A stretch of DNA of 64,000 bases from the NCBI RefSeq assembly GCF_000335475.2, contig NZ_ANAH02000071.1, forward strand, positions 62,001 through 126,000, read 5' to 3'. A model generated the notes under the pieces. The model did no database searches. It had not been told where the DNA came from and worked only from the letters and a program-made list of their open reading frames with translations. Positions within the stretch are counted from its first letter, which is position 1. Each line of letters begins with the position of its first letter. This document shows positions 8,565 through 16,152 of this stretch, in pieces. The translations under genes were made by a program, and so were the position numbers. Source of the DNA: Cystobacter fuscus DSM 2262 (GTDB lineage: Bacteria > Myxococcota > Myxococcia > Myxococcales > Myxococcaceae).

Positions 8565-10109
8565 TCAGTTCACGCTGACGGCGGACCAGGCGGCGGCCAC
8601 GGCGTTGTACTGGGTGCTGCCCGAGCCGAAGAGATCCTTGGCGGCGTTGAGCGTGGCGGTGCGGGCGCCGGCGTACTTGGTGCTCGAGGTCATGTACACG
8701 GTGAGCGCGCGGTACCAGATCTTCTCCGCGGCGGAGCGGCCGATGCCGGAGAGCGTGGAGCCGTTGCAGGTGGTGCTGCCCGTGGAGCCCTCGGCCAGCA
8801 GGTAGAAGAAGTGGTTGGCCACGCCGCTGGAGTAGTGCACGTCCAGCGAGCCCACGGAGCTGGACCAGCAGTTGACCGACTTGCCATCCTGGGAGGGGTT
8901 GGCCATGTAGCGCAGCGCGTCGCCGGACTTGCTCGGCGTGTAGATCTTCTCGCCGATGAGGTAGTCGCCCGGGTCGCTGGCGCTGGCGGCGTAGTACTCC
9001 ACCATGGAGCCGAAGATGTCGCTGGTCGCCTCGTTGAGGCCGCCGGACTCACCCGAGTAGACCAGGCGCGCGGTGCGGCTCGTCACGCCGTGGGTCATCT
9101 CGTGGCCCGCCACGTCGATCGCCGTCAGCGGGGTGAACGTGGTGCCGTCGCCGTCGCCGTACGTCATGCAGAAGCAGCTGTCGGACCAGAAGGCGTTGTT
9201 GTAGCGGCTGCTGTAGTGCACGCGGTTGTAGCCCGTGCCGCCCGCGCCATCGATGCCGTCGCGGCCGTGGACGTTCTTGAAGTAGTCGTACGTCTTCTGG
9301 ATGCCGTAGTGGGCGTCCACGCCCGCCGACGCCGCGTTCGAGGTGGTGCCGTTGCCGAAGCTGCTGGTGGTGCTGGTGAAGACGCTGCCGCCGCTCGTGC
9401 CGTTGGCCAGGTTGAGGGTGTAGAAGCCCTTGCCGCGCGAGGGATCCCTCATCTCGTAGCCGGTGGAGGTGCTGTTGGTGGCGAGGGACACCGTGCCCAC
9501 GTAGAGCGAGTTGCCCGTGCTGGTGGTGGCGGCGGTCTCGATCTCGTCCGCGGTTTCGAGCACCGCGCCCGTGTGCGCGTCGACCACCACGTGCAGGATG
9601 CTGGGCGTCCCGTCGTCCTTGACGCCCTCGAGCACCACCTCGTAGGCCGCCACCGGCTTCTCACCCCGGGCGAAGACGACGAGCTCCGCGGAGGCGGCGC
9701 CCGCGTCGCGCTTGCCGACGAAGGCGCGCTCGGCGAGCTGCGTGGCGCGCGCGGCGCTCAGGGAGGGCTTCACGCTCAGGCCCTGGAGGCTCTCCGGGCC
9801 GGCGTGGGTCAGCTCGCGCAGGGCGCCATTGGCGTTCTGGTGCGACACGAAGTCGCCGCCGAGCACGCGCAGCCCCTGGAAGCGCCGATCGAACCGGACG
9901 TGGCTGTCCCCGTTGTCATCCAGGATGGCGCCGCGCGCCACGAACTCCTCGCCCGCCTGCTGGCGGCTCTTCAGGGCCGCCTGGGCCTGGGCCACCGCGC
10001 CCGCGCCCTCGATCGTGTCGAGTTCGACGGAAGAGGTCACCGTGGTGGAGGTGCTGCCACAACCAACGAGCGTCAGGGTCGCCAACGAGGCCAACAGCGT
10101 TCGAGACAT
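8565..10109 (-). CDS. M4 (thermolysin) family secreted metalloprotease, lipoprotein
   Basis: This 514-residue protein starts with a lipoprotein signal (MSRTLLASLATLTLVGC). An FTP/PepSY-type propeptide occupies roughly residues 60-200 (with DDNGDSHVRFDRRFQGLRVLGG). The catalytic domain carries the zinc motif HEMTH (His336, Glu337, His340) and the third ligand Glu360 in GGLNEATSD, at exactly the thermolysin spacing of 24 residues. The C-terminal helical domain contains a final SAAEKIWYRALTVYM-type segment that helps form the cleft. M4 enzymes cleave on the N side of hydrophobic residues. The myxobacterial matrix protease FibA belongs to this family, and this gene is FibA-like in layout. ATG 10109 was chosen for the lipobox and an upstream CCGGAG. 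It is divergent from ohr across 228 AT-richer bases. Confidence 0.93.
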   Translation of the reverse strand: MSRTLLASLATLTLVGCGSTSTTVTSSVELDTIEGAGAVAQAQAALKSRQQAGEEFVARGAILDDNGDSHVRFDRRFQGLRVLGGDFVSHQNANGALRELTHAGPESLQGLSVKPSLSAARATQLAERAFVGKRDAGAASAELVVFARGEKPVAAYEVVLEGVKDDGTPSILHVVVDAHTGAVLETADEIETAATTSTGNSLYVGTVSLATNSTSTGYEMRDPSRGKGFYTLNLANGTSGGSVFTSTTSSFGNGTTSNAASAGVDAHYGIQKTYDYFKNVHGRDGIDGAGGTGYNRVHYSSRYNNAFWSDSCFCMTYGDGDGTTFTPLTAIDVAGHEMTHGVTSRTARLVYSGESGGLNEATSDIFGSMVEYYAASASDPGDYLIGEKIYTPSKSGDALRYMANPSQDGKSVNCWSSSVGSLDVHYSSGVANHFFYLLAEGSTGSTTCNGSTLSGIGRSAAEKIWYRALTVYMTSSTKYAGARTATLNAAKDLFGSGSTQYNAVAAAWSAVSVN

Positions 10110-10257
10110 GGGGTCGCTCCGGGGACAACGAGGCGGCATGCCTTCTATCAATCACGATTATGCGTGTAAATGAGCTTTTGACTGGAATAAGTGAAATCAA
10201 GGTTATCCGTATTTTTCTTGTGTTTTGGTCGCAAAGCATCGGTCGGGGGAGGTGATA

Positions 10258-10275
10258 TGAATCGTGCACGATTCA
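10258..10275. promoter_or_regulatory. Candidate OhrR operator (18-bp perfect palindrome)
   Basis: TGAATCGTGCACGATTCA is a perfect 18-bp dyad 63-80 bases upstream of the ohr start. It is followed by a weak promoter candidate (TTGCAT at 10277, TAGATT at 10299, 16-base spacer). MarR-family OhrR dimers bind dyads of this size next to the ohr promoter, and ohrR lies directly downstream of ohr. Assignment to OhrR is inferred from position. The divergent protease gene could also be affected. Confidence 0.55.
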
Positions 10276-10337
10276 GTTGCATTCGATTCAGATTGGGATA
10301 GATTCACCTCACACCGCAGCCGAACAGGAGAACACAC

Positions 10338-10772
10338 ATGAGCCAGTCCCCCGTTGCCCTCGAGAAGCGCCTGTACACCGCCGTTGCCACCGCCACCTCT
10401 GGCCGCGAGGGTCGCGCCAAGACGGACGATGGTCTGCTCGACGTCGCCCTGGCCCCCCCGCGCGCCCTGGGCGGCAATGGCAACGGCACCAACCCCGAGC
10501 AGCTGTTCGCCGCCGGCTACGCCGCGTGCTTCGGCAGCGCGCTCGGCCACGTGGCCCGCGCGAAGAAGATCACCACGGGCCCCGTGAGCATCACCGCCAA
10601 CGTGACGATCGGCTCGGTGGGGCAGGGCTTCGGGCTGGCCGTGGAGCTCACCGCCTCCATTCCCGAGCTGCCGCGCGACCAGGCCGAGGCGCTGCTGGCC
10701 GCCGCGCACCAGGTGTGCCCGTACTCCAACGCGACGCGCGGTAACATCGCCGTCGACCTGCGCCTGGCCTGA
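10338..10772 (+). CDS. ohr: Ohr organic hydroperoxide resistance peroxidase
   Basis: The 144-residue protein is a full-length member of the OsmC/Ohr family, a cytoplasmic thiol peroxidase that reduces organic and fatty-acid hydroperoxides with dihydrolipoyl proteins as reductant. Both redox cysteines are present: Cys64 in GYAACFGSAL (peroxidatic) and Cys127 in HQVCPYSNATRGN (resolving). The conserved NPEQLFAAGYAACF block and the Ohr-type start (KRLYTAVATATSGREGRAKTDDG) favour Ohr over OsmC. ATG is preceded by CAGGAGAA. It is followed after 17 bases by ohrR, forming the usual peroxide-sensing pair; the palindrome at 10258-10275 is the likely control site. Confidence 0.95.
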   Translation: MSQSPVALEKRLYTAVATATSGREGRAKTDDGLLDVALAPPRALGGNGNGTNPEQLFAAGYAACFGSALGHVARAKKITTGPVSITANVTIGSVGQGFGLAVELTASIPELPRDQAEALLAAAHQVCPYSNATRGNIAVDLRLA

Positions 10773-10789
10773 GCGGGGACTGGATTGGA

Positions 10790-11239
10790 ATGGCGATGAC
10801 CGACGTTCTTCGACTCGATGATCAGCTCTGTTTCGCGCTCCACGCGGCCTCCCGCGCGATGACGGGCGCGTACCAGCCCCTGCTCGAGGAACTCGGCGTC
10901 ACCTACCCGCAGTACCTCGTCCTCATGGCGCTCTGGGAGGAGGATGGCGCGCGGGTGTCGCGGCTTGGCGAGCGGCTCTACCTCGACTCCGCGACCCTCA
11001 CGCCGCTGCTCAAGCGCCTGGAGTCCCGGGCGCTGGTCGAGCGGCGGCGCAGCCGTGTGGACGAGCGCGTCGTCGAGGTCTTCCTCACCCCCGAGGGAAA
11101 GCGGCTCGAGCAGCGGGCGCTGGAGCTGTATCCCCAGCTCGCCTGCAAGACGCGGCTGTCCCTCGGGGAGATCGTGCGTCTGCGCGACACGCTGCGAAAG
11201 CTCACGCGGACGCTGCACGAGGCCACCGGCGAGGAGTAG
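10790..11239 (+). CDS. ohrR: OhrR, MarR-family organic-peroxide-sensing repressor
   Basis: The 149-residue winged-helix MarR protein carries the sensor cysteine at position 14 in LDDQLCFALHAASRAMT, the exact OhrR context. Oxidation of this Cys by organic hydroperoxides releases the repressor from DNA. The helix-turn-helix and wing are visible in SRLGERLYLDSATLTPLLKRLE and VERRRSRVDERVVEV. It sits 17 bases after ohr, so it is autoregulated with it. A second ATG two codons in is an alternative start. No second cysteine placed for a two-Cys OhrR is evident apart from one in helix 5 (QLACKTR), so the one-Cys versus two-Cys mechanism is open. Confidence 0.92.
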   Translation: MAMTDVLRLDDQLCFALHAASRAMTGAYQPLLEELGVTYPQYLVLMALWEEDGARVSRLGERLYLDSATLTPLLKRLESRALVERRRSRVDERVVEVFLTPEGKRLEQRALELYPQLACKTRLSLGEIVRLRDTLRKLTRTLHEATGEE

Positions 11240-11287
11240 CCGCTGGGGGTTTTCCGGCGGGCCTCCTTCCTGCTACGTCCGTCGTGC

Positions 11288-12250
11288 ATGGATGACAACC
11301 GCACGCTGCGCGACGAGTTGGAGCGGGTCCAGGCGGAGCTGCGCCAGTCGAGGGAGGCGGTGGCCCGGCTGCGGGCGCACCATGCGCGGGAACAGGATTC
11401 GCTCGTGCGCCAGTTGGAGGAGGCGCGGCGCGAGCTGGCCACGCTGCGTGCCCGGGTGTCCGAGGGCCCCCCACGCGAGGCGCCCGCTCCGGCTGCCGCG
11501 AGCACGGCGGCTCCTCCGGCAATCAACCCCACCGGCGGCACCGGGCTCGTGGCGCTCCTCGAGGTGCCCGCGCTCCAGGACGAGGCGGCCCTGCGGCGGT
11601 TGGAGACGGTGACCCGGCTGGGCCTGGCCGATCTGCGTCTGCGTCTGGCGGCACCGCCCCCGGTCATCCTGGCCCGGCAACCACCCCGGGAGTCCAGGAG
11701 TCTGCGGGACGCACTGCGCGCCGAGGGCTTCAAGGCCGTGGACTGTGAGCTGCCCTCCCGCGCCGCGAGTCCGCTGCCCGTGCGCCGCTTCCTGGTGGGG
11801 CAGACGGGGCTGCGGTTGGAGGGGGCGCGGGGCGAGCGCATGGAGGTGCAGTGGCGGGAGTGGCGCCTGCTGGTGCTCGGCCGGCGGAGCACCGTCTCGG
11901 AGGAGACGCAGGTGGAATCCTTCCACGATCACCGGGGCGTCAGGCAGACGCGGACCGTGGACGTGCGCGAGGAGTCCACGGCCCACTTCCTGTGGGGGTA
12001 TGGCGAGGGGCTGTGGTTGTCGTTCACGCCGGAGACGGACTACACGGGCCTGGGCGAGCGGCGGGGGCTGTCGCACCTCGCCAGTCTCCAGGCCCTGGTG
12101 GAGACGGTGCGCGAGCGGGCGCCCCAGGTGGTGACCGATGACAGACTCCTGAGGATGCCCACGCTGTCGCTGCCCCTGGTGGACGCGGATCGCGCCCACG
12201 AGTCGTTCGCCGAGCTGCTCTGGCAAGGCGTCCTGGACGGGCTGCTGTAG
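11288..12250 (+). CDS. Conserved-type hypothetical protein with N-terminal coiled coil
   Basis: The 320-residue protein is not recognised. Residues 1-60 are a charged heptad-rich coiled coil (LRDELERVQAELRQ...). A Pro/Ala linker follows (about 62-85), then a globular region of about 235 residues rich in beta-prone segments (VQWREWRLLVLGRRS, HFLWGYGEGLWLSF). There is no signal peptide or membrane segment. It follows ohrR by 48 bases on the same strand, but no strong ribosome site is seen, so co-transcription is only possible. Its stop lies 10 bases from the convergent VOC gene. Confidence 0.7.
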   Translation: MDDNRTLRDELERVQAELRQSREAVARLRAHHAREQDSLVRQLEEARRELATLRARVSEGPPREAPAPAAASTAAPPAINPTGGTGLVALLEVPALQDEAALRRLETVTRLGLADLRLRLAAPPPVILARQPPRESRSLRDALRAEGFKAVDCELPSRAASPLPVRRFLVGQTGLRLEGARGERMEVQWREWRLLVLGRRSTVSEETQVESFHDHRGVRQTRTVDVREESTAHFLWGYGEGLWLSFTPETDYTGLGERRGLSHLASLQALVETVRERAPQVVTDDRLLRMPTLSLPLVDADRAHESFAELLWQGVLDGLL

Positions 12251-12260
12251 GCCGCGTGGC

Positions 12261-12641
12261 TCAGGGCCACACGTTGGCGTTGGTGGCGTCCAGGGGGCCG
12301 CGCTGGGGGTTGACGACGCAGAAGCGCTGGCCCGAGGGGGCCTCCATGACCCACCAGCGTTTGACGAACGCCACCCGCTTCGCCCCGAGCGCCTCGAGCC
12401 GCTGAACCTCCGCGTCCAGGTTGTCCGTCTCGATGTCCAGGTGGATGCGGCCCGGGTGGTCCACCTGCTGGATCAGGAGCATGGGCTCCTCGGGCTTCGC
12501 CGACACCGAGCGGTAGGTGGGGCTGTCGGGCACCGGCGGCTCGGCGGCCCTTCCGAGGGCCTGACTCCAGAACGTGGTGGCCGCGTCGAGGTCGTCGGTC
12601 TTGCAGTCGATGACGAAGGCACAGAGCCGGCTGTGATGCAT
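12261..12641 (-). CDS. VOC (glyoxalase/bleomycin-resistance) family protein
   Basis: A single 126-residue VOC domain made of two beta-alpha-beta-beta-beta units: FVIDCKTDDLDAATTFWSQALG opens the first, and IHLDIETDNLDAEVQRLEALGA opens the second. Family members are metal-dependent isomerases or dioxygenases, or ligand-binding resistance proteins. His and Glu residues at typical metal positions are partly present, but the substrate cannot be told. The start ATG has AGGAGAAGCC just upstream. The gene is monocistronic and convergent with the coiled-coil gene. Confidence 0.85.
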   Translation of the reverse strand: MHHSRLCAFVIDCKTDDLDAATTFWSQALGRAAEPPVPDSPTYRSVSAKPEEPMLLIQQVDHPGRIHLDIETDNLDAEVQRLEALGAKRVAFVKRWWVMEAPSGQRFCVVNPQRGPLDATNANVWP

Positions 12642-12875
12642 GGCTTCTCCTGGGCAAGGGTCGCGGGCCCTGTATACCGCGCCTTGTAGCCTCACGGGCA
12701 ACATCCGGGGTGGGTGATGAGGAATTGTGACAGTCCTTGTCCGTGTCCTGTTGCCTCGCGAGCAACAGATTGGAAGGAGGGGAGGATGGGATTCGCGGAG
12801 GGGGATGAGAGGAATTGACGGGTCCAGGTGAGGTTTGTACGGTGACAAGCCAGCCCACCAACCCAGGAGTCGAAC

Positions 12876-13343
12876 ATGAAGCACTCGCTGCTCATTCTCG
12901 CGACGCTTGTCCTTTCCATCGTGTCTGGCTGTGGAGGAACGGAAGTGGAGACCGGCGAGGAACTCCTGGCGCGAAGCCAGAGTGCCCTCTCTACCTGCTC
13001 GACGACCTGCGCGAACGGCAACACCATCTCCTGTCAGGGGACGAGCTGCTCCGCCTCGGATGGCGTCAGTGTGACGTGTGACGGCGTCGTCACGTCCTGT
13101 CGGATGATTCCCGTGCCGATCTGCTCGCTCGCGAGCAACTCGTGCTCGAACGTCAACGGGCAGGCGTGTCTCTCCGGCTCCACGCGCAACTGCTGCATCG
13201 GTAATTCCAATACGGGGAGCTGCGTTTGCAGGGGCTCGAAGTGGTCGTGCCTCCTGGTGGTGGATCCCGGCCCGTTTGATCCCGGTCCGCTGGATCCCAG
13301 CCCCTTCGAGCCCGGCCTGGATCCCGTGAAGCCGCGCCTGTAG
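12876..13343 (+). CDS. Cysteine-rich lipoprotein with Pro-rich repeat tail
   Basis: The 155-residue product has a lipoprotein signal ending at SIVSGC. The mature chain has about 15 cysteines over residues 39-125 (for example CSTTCANGNTISCQGTSC and NCCIGNSNTGSCVC), suggesting a disulfide-stabilised extracellular fold. The C-terminal 25 residues are an imperfect repeat of DPGPF/DPGPL/DPSPF type. No family is recognised. It resembles other small Cys-rich lipoproteins in this window only in general design. The ATG is preceded by CCCAGGAG. It converges, with an 8-base gap, on the MshEN gene. Confidence 0.75.
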   Translation: MKHSLLILATLVLSIVSGCGGTEVETGEELLARSQSALSTCSTTCANGNTISCQGTSCSASDGVSVTCDGVVTSCRMIPVPICSLASNSCSNVNGQACLSGSTRNCCIGNSNTGSCVCRGSKWSCLLVVDPGPFDPGPLDPSPFEPGLDPVKPRL

Positions 13344-13351
13344 GCCGCGTC

Positions 13352-14386
13352 TCAGCCCGCCCGGCGCGGCGCCTCGCGGCCGGCGCGCAGTGCCTCGCGC
13401 ACGGAGTCCAGGAGCTGCTCCGAGCGCAAGGGGCCCGACAGGAAGTCCTGTGCGCCCAGGGCCCGGGCCCGCGCCTCGTCGCGCGAGCGGCCCACGAGGA
13501 CGAGCTGGGCACGCATGCCCCGCCGCTTCACGCTCTCCACGGATTGCAGCGGCGCGAGTATCACCTGGTGCGCGCTCGCCTTGCGCACGTCCTCGGTCCG
13601 TCCCACCCGGGCGCGCAGGCCGCCTTCCTCCAGCAGCGCCATCAGCCCGCGCGTCGCCTTCACGCCCCAGCCGTACACCCAAACCTCCGGCGGCAGCTCC
13701 CTCGGGGTCATGGGGAGCACATCCACCCGGCGCAACTCGGGCTCGGTGAGGCGCTGGGCCTCGGGGGCCTCGTGCGTCAGCGGCAGCATCACCGGCAGCC
13801 CGTCCGGATCCTCGACGGACACCTGGGCCTGACGCTGGAGCATCTGCCCCATCGACAAGCACTCGGAGCGCTCCGTCACCAGGGGGAGCTGCTCGTCGGC
13901 CTCGGGCAGGGGAATGGGCTCCACCGGGCGCCGCGCGTCGAGCAGGTGCGGATAGTAGAGCCGCTCGATGGCCTGGGCGATGGCGGTGTCGGTGGCCAGC
14001 AGCGTCACCACGCGTGCCTTGCCCGTGCGCCGCGCCACCTCGTCCAGGGCGAGGGGATCCGCGGGCGCCGCGGTGGCCACCACGAGCACCGAGTCGCGCG
14101 GGCCTTCCTGGCGCAGGGGGATGACGCGGCAGCTCTCCGCCACGCTCACGGGCAGCACGTCCGCGAGCTGGGGATCCAACAGCTCGGCGTCCAGGTCCAC
14201 CGTGGGCAGTTGCACCTGGGAGGCGAGCAGCTCCAGCACCTCGCGCGCGGAGCAGAAGCCCATGTCCACCACCACCTGGCCCAGGGGAACGCCCCACTTG
14301 TGGTGGTAGCCCAGGGCCGCCCGGAGCTGCAGCTCGTCCACGAGCCCGTTCTCCCGAAGCAGATTCCCCAGCATTTTCTTCCGCAT
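13352..14386 (-). CDS. MshEN (type II secretion ATPase N-domain) protein with C-terminal pseudo-receiver
   Basis: The 344-residue protein starts with a GspE/PilB N-terminal (MshEN) domain. It shows the two-part motif MLGNLLRENGLVDELQLRAA and PLGQVVVDMGFCSAREVL, followed by LPTVDLDAELLDP. In PilB and MshE this domain binds cyclic-di-GMP. There is no ATPase domain. Instead, after a linker (about 160-230), a receiver-like fold follows (VWVYGWGVKATRGLMALLEEGG... to the C-terminus) without the phospho-acceptor Asp. A role as a stand-alone c-di-GMP-responsive adaptor is inferred. The start is ATG 14386 with AGAGGTCAC upstream; longer in-frame starts add a low-complexity Ser/Thr/Pro stretch. Confidence 0.8.
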   Translation of the reverse strand: MRKKMLGNLLRENGLVDELQLRAALGYHHKWGVPLGQVVVDMGFCSAREVLELLASQVQLPTVDLDAELLDPQLADVLPVSVAESCRVIPLRQEGPRDSVLVVATAAPADPLALDEVARRTGKARVVTLLATDTAIAQAIERLYYPHLLDARRPVEPIPLPEADEQLPLVTERSECLSMGQMLQRQAQVSVEDPDGLPVMLPLTHEAPEAQRLTEPELRRVDVLPMTPRELPPEVWVYGWGVKATRGLMALLEEGGLRARVGRTEDVRKASAHQVILAPLQSVESVKRRGMRAQLVLVGRSRDEARARALGAQDFLSGPLRSEQLLDSVREALRAGREAPRRAG

Positions 14387-14566
14387 TCCCGTGACCTCTG
14401 GTGGTGAGTCGCCGAGCGCGCTCCTTGCGTCCAGCGTGCCAGCCCCGGCGGGGCGTGGGGCGCCCGTGCTCGCCCGCGGCGAAGGAGGGCTCGAGAGGGC
14501 GGAAGAGGTGACCGTGCTCACCAGGGTGGTGACAACCGTCACCAGCTTTTCCTAGGGTCGCCGGCC

Positions 14567-15286
14567 ATGGCTTCCAAGATTTCCGATGAATGGCGGGTGC
14601 GAGCGCACGGTCCCCTCGAGCAGCTCGCCGAGAACCTGTGGCGCGTGGAGGGGTCCCTGCCGAACATGTCGCTCAAGCGCGTCATGACCGTCGCGCGCCG
14701 GGGTGACGGCTCGCTCGTCATCCACAACGGCATCGCCCTGGGCGACAAGGAGCAGCGGGAACTCGAGGCCCTGGGGCCGCTCGCGGTGCTCATCGTCCCC
14801 AACGGGCTGCATCGGCTCGATGCGCCCGCGTACAAGAAGCGCTACCCGTCGTTGCGGGTCTTCGCGCCCAAGGGCAGCCGCGCCAAGGTCGAGGAGGCGG
14901 TGCCCGTGGACGGCACCTACGAGGACTTCGCGGCCGACGACGCGGTCCGGCTGGAGATGCTGCACGGCGTGAACGACATGGAGGGGGCGATGCTCGTGCG
15001 CTCGAGGGACGGCACGACGCTGGTGCTCAACGACGCGCTCTTCAACATGGACCGCAAGAAGGACTTCCTCGGCTGGCTCTTCACCACGGTGTTGGGCTCG
15101 GCGCCCGGGCCGCGGGTGTCCCGGCTGTCGAAGCTGGTATTCGTCAAGGATGCCAAGGCACTTCGGGCGGACTTCGAGCGCTACGCGGAGTTGCCCGGAC
15201 TCGTGCGGCTCGTCGTCTCGCACGAGAAGGTGGAGCACGGGAGCAAGGCGGCGCTCGCGCTGCGTCAGGCCGCGACGTACCTGTAG
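14567..15286 (+). CDS. DUF4336-like protein, metallo-hydrolase-type fold
   Basis: The 239-residue cytoplasmic protein resembles the DUF4336 family, distant relatives of metallo-beta-lactamases. It opens with LAENLWRVEGSLPNMSLKRVMTV, has a central VLIVPNGLHRLDAPAYKKRYP segment where the metal HxHxDH motif would be, and a late TLVLNDALFNM. The canonical HxHxDH zinc motif is not present, so metal binding and catalysis are uncertain. The gene is divergent from the MshEN gene across 180 bases and ends 18 bases from the convergent beta-barrel gene. Confidence 0.7.
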   Translation: MASKISDEWRVRAHGPLEQLAENLWRVEGSLPNMSLKRVMTVARRGDGSLVIHNGIALGDKEQRELEALGPLAVLIVPNGLHRLDAPAYKKRYPSLRVFAPKGSRAKVEEAVPVDGTYEDFAADDAVRLEMLHGVNDMEGAMLVRSRDGTTLVLNDALFNMDRKKDFLGWLFTTVLGSAPGPRVSRLSKLVFVKDAKALRADFERYAELPGLVRLVVSHEKVEHGSKAALALRQAATYL

Positions 15287-15304
15287 AGCGGAGCGGCCCC
15301 GGGC

Positions 15305-16132
15305 TCACAACCGCCAGGTGACCTTGAGTCCACCGGCGGCCAGGGCCCGCTCGGCGCCGAGCACGGGCAGGCTCGCGCCCAGCTCCGCGCCGAAGTGCTC
15401 GCCCGCGCTGAATCGCACCCCCAGCGAGGGGGCCACGGAGTCGAGCACCGCCCGGCGGCCGAAGCGCGCGTTGGCATCCAGCACGGCGGCGAAGTGCCGG
15501 AAGAAGGCGTACTCGACGCCCACGTTCACCAGGACACCGGCCCGGGGCAGGGACGCGGCGGCGCCCAGGCCCAGGTCTCCATCCACGCCCGCGTACCCGT
15601 GCACGTCGAAGCGCTCCGTGGGCCGGTAGAGCAGGGCGGCGCCCACCTCCGCGCCCACGGTCCGCGTCCGGGGGCTCGCGAAGGAGGTGGGCAGTTGCAG
15701 TCGCGCGCCAGGCGCCAGCACGAAGGCCCCGTGCGACAGCACCGCCCAGGTGGCCCCCACCGTGAGCTGCCCCAGGGCCACGTCCATGCCGGTGAGCGAG
15801 GCGTTCTGCACGTACTGGACGCGCGGGGCCTCCAGGGTGGCGAAGACCTCCAGGTCCGGGCGCACCGCGAGACTGCCGGACACCACGCCCGCGGCGGTGA
15901 CGGCGCCGTAGAGGTTCTGGGTCTCGATGAGGGCGTTGCCCTGGACGCCCAGGCCCAACTCGGTGCGCGGGCAGGCGCGGCGTCCGGTGGAGACATCGGC
16001 GGAGAGGAAGCCCAGGGCCACGGGGCCCTCGGCGAGCGCGGGAGAGAGCCACCGGGAGCACCCGCCCTCGTCGGCGCGGGCGGCGGCGGGCACGAGCAGC
16101 AGGGCGGCGAGCGCGGCGAGCAATCGGGACAT
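15305..16132 (-). CDS. Exported beta-barrel-like outer-membrane protein
   Basis: The 275-residue protein has a Sec signal (MSRLLAALAALLLVPAAARA). Alternating hydrophobic strands with Gly turns follow and end in an aromatic/hydrophobic last strand (LKVTWRL), the pattern of small transmembrane beta-barrels. Segments such as AGVLVNVGVEYAFFRHF and VAPSLGVRFSAGEHFG are typical strand pairs. It is the last gene of a three-gene minus-strand unit, starting 20 bases after the PHP-domain lipoprotein, which suggests a joint envelope function. Confidence 0.7.
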   Translation of the reverse strand: MSRLLAALAALLLVPAAARADEGGCSRWLSPALAEGPVALGFLSADVSTGRRACPRTELGLGVQGNALIETQNLYGAVTAAGVVSGSLAVRPDLEVFATLEAPRVQYVQNASLTGMDVALGQLTVGATWAVLSHGAFVLAPGARLQLPTSFASPRTRTVGAEVGAALLYRPTERFDVHGYAGVDGDLGLGAAASLPRAGVLVNVGVEYAFFRHFAAVLDANARFGRRAVLDSVAPSLGVRFSAGEHFGAELGASLPVLGAERALAAGGLKVTWRL

Positions 16133-16152
16133 GTTCACGGGAGGTCCTCGGT

